Of a DNA stretch of 64,000 nucleotides, positions 9,808-17,212 are shown one piece after another (position 1 is the first letter of the stretch; each line of letters begins with the position of its first letter). Source of the DNA: Sulfuricella sp. (GTDB lineage Bacteria; Pseudomonadota; Gammaproteobacteria; Burkholderiales; Sulfuricellaceae); assembly GCA_023266195.1 (NCBI GenBank), contig JAHFRP010000002.1:268135-332134 (forward strand), written 5' to 3'. The notes under the pieces were generated by a model. It saw nothing but the letters and a program-made list of their open reading frames with translations, was not told where the DNA came from and did not search any database. The position numbers were made by a program, and so were the translations under genes.

Positions 9808-10299
9808 TTACCCGGTCTTGTCCTTCCTCGCCAGGATCGCGCCCAGTAGTCCCGCTGCGCCATCTTCGACCATATCCAGCACGGTTTCGAACCCCTGCCC
9901 GCCGCCATAATAAGGATCGGGTACCTCCAGCAGCACGGAGTGCCGGCTGTATTCCATGAACAATCCGAGCTTGTGCCGGTACTGTGGCGGGCAAATCCGC
10001 TGCAGGTTCGCCAGATTATCCTTGTCCATCGCCAGGATGTAATCGAATTCCAGAAAGTCCTGTTCCGCCACCTGCCTTCCGCACAACGCTTCCAGGTCAT
10101 AACCTCGCCCCATCGCCGCGTGCCGGGCACGGCGGTCAGGCGATGCGCCGACGTGGTAGTCGTGAGTGCCGGCCGAATCGACCTCTATCCAATCGGACAA
10201 GCCGGCAGCGGCAACCTGGTGGCGAAATACGCCTTCCGCCGTCGGGGAGCGGCAGATGTTGCCCATGCAGACAAATAGCACTTTAAAATTCATTTTCAT
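9808..10299 (-). CDS. Low-molecular-weight protein tyrosine phosphatase
   Basis: A 163-residue cytoplasmic phosphatase. The P-loop CMGNICRS has nucleophile Cys11 and Arg17 (C-x5-R), and the general acid Asp128 lies in the DPYYGG motif; VDSAGTHDYHVG is also typical. Such enzymes dephosphorylate tyrosine, often those of BY-kinases that control exopolysaccharide, but no such kinase is nearby, so the substrate is unknown. A second ATG two codons in (MNFKVLFVC) is an equally good start. The gene is convergent with rne and shares its terminator. Confidence 0.9.
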   Translation of the reverse strand: MKMNFKVLFVCMGNICRSPTAEGVFRHQVAAAGLSDWIEVDSAGTHDYHVGASPDRRARHAAMGRGYDLEALCGRQVAEQDFLEFDYILAMDKDNLANLQRICPPQYRHKLGLFMEYSRHSVLLEVPDPYYGGGQGFETVLDMVEDGAAGLLGAILARKDKTG

Positions 10300-10573
10300 T
10301 GCATTACATTGCTTTGTTAAATTAATACATTAACCAATATCGGAGGATATCGGCACGGACATCGGCGAATAGTATATGGCCATTAGGCTGAAATGTCAGA
10401 TCAAACTATCCGCGGCGGCCAGGACCTTCCGATCAGCAAAGACGGGCCGTGAAGAGCCGTTAGATTGTGGTCGCGAAACGAGCCACGATCACTGCCGGGG
10501 CAAGAAGAGCTTGCTTTCGATAGAAGCTCATTTAAACTGCAAGGGGAATGATTCAATTTGGAGGGTAGTATTT
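10300..10573 (+). other. Intergenic region with a possibly structured leader
   Basis: No gene is supported here although the downstream frame is open for 198 bp upstream of the chosen start. In 10450-10545 three hairpins can be drawn: ACGGGC with AGCCGT, GATTGTGG..CG with CG..CCACGATC (one mismatch bulge), and GAGCTT with AAGCTC. No recognised riboswitch consensus was found. Confidence 0.45.
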
Positions 10574-13012
10574 ATGCGCTTTATCCTCCGCCCTGCCGTG
10601 TGGCTGATGAGCCGCGTCCCTTTTCCAGGAAAGCTGGCGCTGGTTGGGGTGCTTTTCCTTATTCCCTTGATATTGCTCCTTGGTTTGCTGATACCCCGGC
10701 TCAACGATCAGATTGCGGTTTCCGGGCAAGAGCTCGCCGGCATCAGGGCAATCCGGCCCATCACGATTCTCACCTCACGAGTTCAGGCGCATCGCGGCAT
10801 GGCCCAGCTCGCCCTGAGCGGCGATGCCGCTGCACCTGGCAAGCTGAAGGAATTCGAGGACCAGGCCGAGGAATCGATCCGGAAGCTTGACGAATTCGAC
10901 CGAAGGTATGGCGAGCGGCTCGATATCTCGAGCCAGTTGCGGGAGATCAAGGCCCGGTGGCGCCACATCCAAGAACAGGTGCGCACACTGCCGGAGGATC
11001 AGAGCTTCCTGCTCCATACCGAATTCATCCATTACCTAAACGATTCCCTGATGGCGGTGGCCGATGCTTCCGGTCTGACCCTGGAAACCGAGCTGGTCCC
11101 GTATTATGTCGCCCAGATCGTCGTCGCCAACCTGCCCGAGCTGAGCGAGAACCTGGGTCAGGCGAGGGCGCTGTCCTCCCGCGCGGTCCAGCGCAAGGCG
11201 CTGACGGCGGAAGAGCGCTACCACTTGAGCACTCTCATCGGCAAAATCGAGGACTCCAGAAACAAGCTGCTAGTCCAGATGGAGAAGGCCCTCACCGCTG
11301 CCCCCGGCCTCAAAAACCGCCTGCAACAGCCGCTTCGCGATGTCACCGGAGCCGCCCTCGCTTTCGCCGCGGAGGTACAAAACGAAGTGCTTCTTTCCGG
11401 GACGATCAAGGCTGAAGGCCAGGCCCTGTTCGACACGGGGACGCTGGCCATTGACGCCGACTACCGCATGTGCAACCTGACCCTGCCGACCCTGGAAGGC
11501 CTGATCCAGGGCAGATTGGATCGCCTGACAGCCGAGAAACGGCTGATCCTGATAGTGACAGGACTCGCCCTGGCGCTGGCGGCCTATCTGTTCATGGGTT
11601 TCACCAATGGCATCCTGAAAAATCTGGCTGCCCTGAAGGATGCCGCCGGACGGTTTGCGAGCGGAGATTTCCACGCCTACGCAATCCTTGATTCCCGCGA
11701 CGAACTGAAAGCGATCGCCACATCCTTCAACGGCATGGCGGATTCCCTGCGGGCCATGGTGAAGCAACTGCGGGACAGCGAGGAAAAACACCGCAGGCTG
11801 ATGGAGCAGGCAAGCGACGTGATTCTGGTCGGCGACCTGCGGGGCAGGCTGCTGGACGCCAACCTGATGGCCGAAAAGCTGCTGGGCTACAGCCGCGAAG
11901 AGCTGCTGGCGATGAATGTGCTGGAACTTTCTCCCGAGCCGGAACGAGAAAGAGCTGCCACATCCCTGGCCCGCTTGGTGCAGGAAGGTTCCTGCGAAGA
12001 GGAGCGCCTTGCCTTGTGCAAGAACGGCCTGGTTATTCCGATGCACGCCAAGTGCACACTGATCGAGTTCGACTGGGGGCGTTTGACACTGGGCATCTTC
12101 CGCGACATTTCCGAGCGCAAGTGCATGGAAAACCAGCTCCGCCTCAACGCCACGGTATTCGAGCACACTGCGGAATCCATCCTGATCACCGACGCAGAGC
12201 GCACCATCATTACTGTAAATCCCGCTTTTACCAAGCTCACCGGCTATCTGCCCGAAGAGGTGGTGGGCAAAACCCCGGCCATCCTGAAATCGGGGCGCCA
12301 TACCAAGGATTTCTACCGCCGGATGTGGGATAGCCTCAACGAAAAGGGCGAATGGCAAGGCGAAATCTGGGATCGCCGCAAGGATGGAAAGCTTTTTCCG
12401 GCATGGCTGACGCTCAGCGCGGCAAGGGATGAAACGGGCCGGACGATCCATTACGTCGGGATTTTCAGCGACATTTCCGCCATCAAGGAATCCCAAAGCC
12501 GGATCGAATTCATGGCCACTCACGACACCCTCACCGGACTGCCCAACCGTAGCCTGCTCTACGACCACATCCACCAGGCCATTGCCCACGCATCCCGCCA
12601 GCAGGAGCCTTTTGCCCTGATGTTCATCGACCTGGATAACTTCAAGGCCGTCAACGACGCCTTCGGCCACGACCTGGGCGACCATCTCCTTCAGGAAGCG
12701 GCTAGGCGCATCAACGGCTGCATGCGCGCGGAAGATACCCTGGCCCGACTGGGCGGAGACGAGTTCACCGCCCTGATCTCCAGCGCCGACCGCGAATCGG
12801 CTGCGGCCACCGCGCAGCGCATCGTCGAAGCACTGGCCCCACCTTTCTCCCTCAACGGGAATGAAGTCAGCGTCACCGCCAGCATCGGCATCAGCCTGCA
12901 TCCAGCGGACGGCACCGACCGCCATGCGCTGATGAAGTGCGCCGATGCTGCCATGTACCGCGCCAAGGGAATGGGGAAAAACACCTTCCGTTTTTTTAAC
13001 CTGACCATCTAG
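10574..13012 (+). CDS. Membrane-bound PAS-PAS-GGDEF diguanylate cyclase
   Basis: An 812-residue sensor. In order: transmembrane helix at about 22-43, a mostly helical extracytoplasmic domain, a second transmembrane helix near 317-342, HAMP linker, PAS domain 1 (after KHRRLMEQASDVILV), PAS domain 2 (after NATVFEHTAESILITD) and a GGDEF domain. GGDEF is intact at 727-731 and preceded by RAED at 718-721, the RxxD inhibitory I-site, so the enzyme should make c-di-GMP and be feedback inhibited. There is no EAL domain. The start was chosen for GGAGGG 8 bp upstream at 10560-10565. The stop codon TAG lies within the CTAG that begins a MITE-like palindrome, so the last residues may have been set by that insertion. 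Confidence 0.9.
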   Translation: MRFILRPAVWLMSRVPFPGKLALVGVLFLIPLILLLGLLIPRLNDQIAVSGQELAGIRAIRPITILTSRVQAHRGMAQLALSGDAAAPGKLKEFEDQAEESIRKLDEFDRRYGERLDISSQLREIKARWRHIQEQVRTLPEDQSFLLHTEFIHYLNDSLMAVADASGLTLETELVPYYVAQIVVANLPELSENLGQARALSSRAVQRKALTAEERYHLSTLIGKIEDSRNKLLVQMEKALTAAPGLKNRLQQPLRDVTGAALAFAAEVQNEVLLSGTIKAEGQALFDTGTLAIDADYRMCNLTLPTLEGLIQGRLDRLTAEKRLILIVTGLALALAAYLFMGFTNGILKNLAALKDAAGRFASGDFHAYAILDSRDELKAIATSFNGMADSLRAMVKQLRDSEEKHRRLMEQASDVILVGDLRGRLLDANLMAEKLLGYSREELLAMNVLELSPEPERERAATSLARLVQEGSCEEERLALCKNGLVIPMHAKCTLIEFDWGRLTLGIFRDISERKCMENQLRLNATVFEHTAESILITDAERTIITVNPAFTKLTGYLPEEVVGKTPAILKSGRHTKDFYRRMWDSLNEKGEWQGEIWDRRKDGKLFPAWLTLSAARDETGRTIHYVGIFSDISAIKESQSRIEFMATHDTLTGLPNRSLLYDHIHQAIAHASRQQEPFALMFIDLDNFKAVNDAFGHDLGDHLLQEAARRINGCMRAEDTLARLGGDEFTALISSADRESAAATAQRIVEALAPPFSLNGNEVSVTASIGISLHPADGTDRHALMKCADAAMYRAKGMGKNTFRFFNLTI

Positions 13013-13167
13013 GAGCCTGTCGGACTTAAAGGAAATCGGCTGCAAATCCGCCTGGCCGGTCCATATTTCGCCGCTTTTTTGGTCAATAGAACAACTATTG
13101 ACCGGCAAAATCCGTCCTCGCCCAGCCGAATTTTCGCTTCTATTCTTCAAGTCCGACAGGCTCCTAG
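13009..13167. mobile_element. MITE-like 159-bp palindromic element
   Basis: The ends are near-perfect inverted repeats: CTAGGAGCCTGTCGGACTT at 13009-13027 and its complement ending at 13167. Inner arms continue the symmetry (AAATCGGCTG facing CAGCCGAATTT), and the centre is a GGTCAATAG/CTATTGACC hairpin with a 5-nt loop. It has no coding capacity. The outermost CTAG may be a palindromic target site. A non-autonomous transposable element is the simplest reading; its parent IS is not identified. Confidence 0.65.
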
Positions 13168-13516
13168 CCTAAATCTTTCGCAAATCTGCTGTCGCGGAAT
13201 TGTGCTGCCAAGGGGCTGGATTTTCGGATTTCGGGCAACGACTCCTCCTACCCTCTTGCTGGGCCCATACAGGTTATCGGTGATTGACGGGGTGGCGGCG
13301 CGGTCTCGTTGGCCAGACCTGGCCGGCCAGGAGAGTTCGAGCATCGGGGCCATCCTGGCGCCGGGATAGCGCATCCGGCAAAGTTGGGCGAGCAGGACCT
13401 TGACCGGGCAGGCACGGGGCAGATGCAGCAGCACCCGGTCCTTCTACTGTTTGACCCAGGCGGCGATCTCGAACGGCTTGAGGATGACCGTCCTGGGCTG
13501 TGCGGTGGCGAGTTGG
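13168..13516 (-). pseudogene. Probable transposase C-terminal remnant beside the CRISPR array
   Basis: Read on the minus strand, about 13190-13480 gives KPFEIAAWVKQ, an in-frame TAG, then KDRVLLHLPRACPVKVLL and a further 60 or so residues. The style resembles the C-terminal part of DDE transposases of the IS4/IS1380 type, where such a HLP-x-CP segment recurs, but this is recalled likeness and not an alignment. The internal stop and lack of an N-terminal part indicate a dead fragment. It abuts the leader-distal end of the CRISPR array; otherwise the 349-bp stretch has no supported gene. Confidence 0.35.
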
Positions 13517-15072
13517 GTTTCAATCCTCGCCCGCCCCGGAGGGCGGGCGCTACTGGCCGACCCGGCCCGTGTGGCTACTCCGTCCGATGTGTTTCAATCC
13601 TCGCCCGCCCCGGAGGGCGGGCGCTACGCGGACGGATCAACATCTCCCGATTTGATCATGCTAGTTTCAATCCTCGCCCGCCCCGGAGGGCGGGCGCTAC
13701 AAATGATGGATATTCCGCTGCTGCGCGATCAGGACGTTTCAATCCTCGCCCGCCCCGGAGGGCGGGCGCTACGGCATGCACAGCAATCCAGCGGATTCGA
13801 TGTGATGTTTCAATCCTCGCCCGCCCCGGAGGGCGGGCGCTACATCTGTCGGCATTTAAAACTCCTGTTGCGAATGTGTTTCAATCCTCGCCCGCCCCGG
13901 AGGGCGGGCGCTACCCGGCTTGCGGACGCTTCCTTGCGCATCGAGAAAGAGTTTCAATCCTCGCCCGCCCCGGAGGGCGGGCGCTACCCGAGCTGCCCCA
14001 TGCGGTAAAACACCCAGCCCAGGTTTCAATCCTCGCCCGCCCCGGAGGGCGGGCGCTACGATGCTTCTATCAGTACGTCAGGCGCATCTAGTTTGTTTCA
14101 ATCCTCGCCCGCCCCGGAGGGCGGGCGCTACCAGCTCCGTTAGCGCCAATGGAAAGCTGCTTGTTGTAGTTTCAATCCTCGCCCGCCCCGGAGGGCGGGC
14201 GCTACTTCACCAGCCTTGTCGGCCGGGCGTTCGTAGTGTGTTTCAATCCTCGCCCGCCCCGGAGGGCGGGCGCTACCGGCTCCGGGTTGAACGTAGGGTT
14301 GGGCGGATTTAACGTTTCAATCCTCGCCCGCCCCGGAGGGCGGGCGCTACATGTGCAGCGTTTCGCGCATGCCGGCGATTGTGTTGTTTCAATCCTCGCC
14401 CGCCCCGGAGGGCGGGCGCTACATGTGCGGATAGGATTTCGTCTTGCAGGATTCCAGTTTCAATCCTCGCCCGCCCCGGAGGGCGGGCGCTACTAAAGAC
14501 GGCAACCCAACAGGGAGAAGAACAATGAGTTTCAATCCTCGCCCGCCCCGGAGGGCGGGCGCTACAGGCGAGCCGATTACCATCGAATACATGAAAGGAT
14601 GTTTCAATCCTCGCCCGCCCCGGAGGGCGGGCGCTACATTTGCCCGGAGTTTTCGGACAGCCGCGTCGTGAAGTTTCAATCCTCGCCCGCCCCGGAGGGC
14701 GGGCGCTACGCCCCGCACCACAGGGTTTGGCATCTGTGATCGAGTTTCAATCCTCGCCCGCCCCGGAGGGCGGGCGCTACCGGCATGGCGGCTCGCCCGC
14801 GCAACGCTTTGAAAGGGTTTCAATCCTCGCCCGCCCCGGAGGGCGGGCGCTACCCTCCGTGCTTGCCTCTTCGCCGATCGATGAGACGAGTTTCAATCCT
14901 CGCCCGCCCCGGAGGGCGGGCGCTACCCGCTCCGAGCTCGCCGCAAAGCAAGAGGCGGATGTTTCAATCCTCGCCCGCCCCGGAGGGCGGGCGCTACGTG
15001 CCAGCACGCCAGCGATCCCCTGCGCCGCCCGATAGGTTTCAATCCTCGCCCGCCCCGGAGGGCGGGCGCTAC
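13517..15072 (-). CRISPR. CRISPR array, 22 repeats of 37 nt and 21 spacers
   Basis: Repeats begin (plus strand, GTTTCAATCC...GCGCTAC) at 13517, 13591, 13664, 13736, 13807, 13878, 13951, 14023, 14095, 14169, 14240, 14314, 14386, 14457, 14529, 14601, 14673, 14744, 14817, 14890, 14961 and 15036; I saw no differences among copies. Spacers are 34-38 nt and all differ. In the transcript (minus strand) the repeat ends GGATTGAAAC, as in type I-C, so transcription runs from the cas2 side and 15036-15072 is the leader-proximal repeat. Each repeat folds into a 9-bp CGCCCGCCC/GGGCGGGCG stem closed on UCCG, a UNCG-class tetraloop. No decayed terminal repeat is present, which suggests either a young array or loss of the old end. 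Confidence 0.98.
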
Positions 15073-15253
15073 TGTACAACTACAACTTCATGATACTGAA
15101 CAAAAATCCGGCAAAAGGCCGCGAACCTCGATTCAGTATACAAATCAAAGTCCGGGATGAAGTGAATACTACGAAATTTTTTAATATCATACAATCAGTT
15201 AATTGAAACGCGAAACCACCGGAATTTCTCAATTGCTTATGGTTCGCGCAAAG
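15073..15253 (-). promoter_or_regulatory. CRISPR leader
   Basis: The 181-bp AT-rich stretch between cas2 and the first repeat is the expected leader, in line with repeat orientation. It holds an 8-bp inverted repeat (ATACTGAA at 15093-15100, TTCAGTAT at 15132-15139) around a smaller CGGC/GCCG hairpin, about 20 bp from the first repeat. On the minus strand TATACT (within 15132-15142) is a possible -10 box, but its -35 is weak. Confidence 0.75.
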
Positions 15254-15544
15254 CTAAACAACCAACGGTCCGTCAAAATCCACTGCCCGAAATTTACCAT
15301 ATTCCCTGACATGCAGTTCAACTGGCTCAGTCAACCGGTACGTGCGCAGGTTATCCTCTTTCTCATCGATTTCGGCCAGAAGTTGGCGTTCCATATCTTC
15401 GTACTGCATCTGGTTGACGTTGCATTCGAAGACGGATTTCTGCACCCGCTGGCCGGTCCTTTCGCAGATTTTTGCCACGCGCCGTAGCCGCTTGCGTCCT
15501 GCGGCGGTTTCGGTGGAAACATCGTAGGTGACGATAATCAGCAT
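15254..15544 (-). CDS. cas2: CRISPR-associated endonuclease Cas2
   Basis: A 96-residue ferredoxin-fold protein starting [12 protein letters not shown]; Asp8 is the conserved metal-binding aspartate. [12 protein letters not shown] is the second family motif. With Cas1 it forms the integrase complex that inserts new spacers at the leader end. It starts 2 bp after the cas1 stop and is the last gene of the operon, next to the leader. Confidence 0.97.
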   Translation of the reverse strand: MLIIVTYDVSTETAAGRKRLRRVAKICERTGQRVQKSVFECNVNQMQYEDMERQLLAEIDEKEDNLRTYRLTEPVELHVREYGKFRAVDFDGPLVV

Positions 15545-15546
15545 GG

Positions 15547-16581
15547 TTATTTAACCAGAAAGGGGAGGTAGCCTTCCATTTCACCGCGTATCGTGCGCGC
15601 CATGAAGCGAGCCTGAAGAAAAGGCAGCAAGCCGATGGGCGTTTTGGTTTCCAGCAGCGGATGGAGGATTTCTTCCTGCTTGCGCTCCTGGTAGGCGACA
15701 ACGACCGTTTTCCGCCCGTCGCCATCAAGGGAAACCGCCCCGCCTTCCCGTTCCTGGAAATCCGCCTCGCCGATCTGTCCCCGATTAATGAGAGTCAGCG
15801 CCAGGCGGTCGGCAAGCATGCTGCGGAATTCTTCCATCAAATCCAGCGCCAGCGCGGCACGCCCCGGCCGCACGGCATGGAGGAAGCCAAGTTGCGGGTC
15901 CAGGCCGACGCTTTCCAGGGCCGAGCGGCAATCGTTCATAACCATCGAATACAGGAAAGAAAGTAAGGCGTTGAAACGGTCGCGGGGTGGCCTGCGAGAG
16001 CGTCCGTTCATGGCAAAGGCCGCTCGCGCGCTTTTCCGCACCAGGTTGGGCAGCGCGGAAAAATATGTCTTCGCCGCCTCCCCCTCGATGCCGCGCACCG
16101 TGTCCATATCCGGCGCATGGGGCAGGTTGCGGATGGAATGGCCGAGAGATTCGGCGGCACTGAGCATGCTCTTGCCATCCTCCGGGTCATCGGCTTCACG
16201 CGCGCCGCGCAACAACACTTGCCGGGCATTCCGAAGCTTGCCGGCGATCACCGCCCGCGCCATATCCAGCGCGAAACCACCCTCCCCGGCCACGCGGTGC
16301 TGGGCCTGGCGCAGCAGGATATTGCCGCTTACCGCACCCTCCAGCCGTGCTTTGAAGCGCCCGTTATGATCCAGCAACACAAGAGAAATTCCGGCATCGG
16401 CACAGCGGTGCATGGCCGCAGGAGAAACCATCACGTTGCCGAAAGTGACGACAGAACCGATGTGATGCAGCGGCACCTGCATTTTCTTCTCATGCTCCAC
16501 GTCGATGCGCAAGGTGTCGTTATCCAGATGTAGGTAGGCATTGGGCGTCATCACGTAGAGGGTATTCAGGATTTGGCGCAT
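15547..16581 (-). CDS. cas1: CRISPR-associated endonuclease/integrase Cas1 (type I-C like)
   Basis: A 344-residue protein with an N-terminal beta domain ([20 protein letters not shown]) and a helical catalytic domain. The metal-binding residues are Glu166 ([12 protein letters not shown]), His235 ([10 protein letters not shown]) and the Glu of LDLMEEFR at about 250. The start resembles that of type I-C Cas1 proteins. It overlaps the end of cas4 by 16 bp, as expected for a coupled adaptation module. Its GC content is visibly higher than that of the effector genes upstream. Confidence 0.96.
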   Translation of the reverse strand: MRQILNTLYVMTPNAYLHLDNDTLRIDVEHEKKMQVPLHHIGSVVTFGNVMVSPAAMHRCADAGISLVLLDHNGRFKARLEGAVSGNILLRQAQHRVAGEGGFALDMARAVIAGKLRNARQVLLRGAREADDPEDGKSMLSAAESLGHSIRNLPHAPDMDTVRGIEGEAAKTYFSALPNLVRKSARAAFAMNGRSRRPPRDRFNALLSFLYSMVMNDCRSALESVGLDPQLGFLHAVRPGRAALALDLMEEFRSMLADRLALTLINRGQIGEADFQEREGGAVSLDGDGRKTVVVAYQERKQEEILHPLLETKTPIGLLPFLQARFMARTIRGEMEGYLPFLVK

Positions 16582-17207
16582 TCATCCTCCGGATCGAACA
16601 AGGTGCTACGCATGACATGGACCCTGAATTTGCCGGCCACGGCTTCCGGCTGGCAAATTTCCTTCAGCGAACATTCCTTGCAACGGGCATCGTTTACCGG
16701 AGCCGGCAAAACACCTGAGATCAGCAACGCGCGCACCGCCGCCACGGTTTCCTCCGCTTGGCGGCGCAGGGTTTCGGTAATCTCCACTTCCCGACGACGG
16801 CGCGAGGTGTGATGGAAAATCGCCCCTTTCGGCACGGACTTGCCGGTCATTTCTTCCAAGCAAAGGGCTTGGGCGGCGAGTTGGAGGTCGTCATTCAGCC
16901 GCTTTTTGCGCGCCCCATGCTTATATTCCACGGGATAAATCGTGCCATCCTCGTGAAACTCCACCACATCACACTTGCCCACCAAGCCTAAGCGATCCGA
17001 CCATACGGGCAAGGCATATTCCACCCGCACCCCAAAACCAACGGCCTCGTGGGCTACCCGGTCAACCCGCGCGTGCTCGGCGTTACCTCGGGCAGTATGC
17101 AAGTTGTCCGCGAACTCACTTTCCAGATAGATCAGACCACAACGCCGTGGGCAATAAGCGAACTGGTTGAGGGCGGAAACATTGATTGATTCTTCTGTGT
17201 CTCGCAT
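16566..17207 (-). CDS. cas4: CRISPR-associated exonuclease Cas4
   Basis: A 213-residue RecB-family nuclease. The iron-sulfur cysteines are one in the N-terminal FAYCPRRC motif and three in the C-terminal CKECSLKEIC motif. The nuclease core shows GKCDVVEF and YPVEYKHG, with the Asp and the Glu/Lys of motifs II and III. Cas4 trims prespacers and selects those with the right PAM before Cas1-Cas2 integrate them. It starts 5 bp after the cas3 stop and overlaps cas1. Confidence 0.95.
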   Translation of the reverse strand: MRDTEESINVSALNQFAYCPRRCGLIYLESEFADNLHTARGNAEHARVDRVAHEAVGFGVRVEYALPVWSDRLGLVGKCDVVEFHEDGTIYPVEYKHGARKKRLNDDLQLAAQALCLEEMTGKSVPKGAIFHHTSRRRREVEITETLRRQAEETVAAVRALLISGVLPAPVNDARCKECSLKEICQPEAVAGKFRVHVMRSTLFDPEDECAKS

Positions 17208-17212
17208 GATGG

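Noticed and set aside
10450..10545. Possible c-di-GMP (GEMM) riboswitch before the GGDEF gene
   Set aside because: The conserved GEMM core segments are not found; only generic hairpins can be drawn.
10376..10573. 66-residue N-terminal extension of the PAS-GGDEF protein
   Set aside because: No ribosome binding site at the upstream ATG, whereas GGAGGG stands before the ATG at 10574, where the membrane segment starts properly.
13309..15093. Open frames across the CRISPR array with repeated SILARPGGRAL or NPRPPRRAGAT peptides
   Set aside because: They are translations of the 37-nt repeat, which stays open in several frames; not genes.
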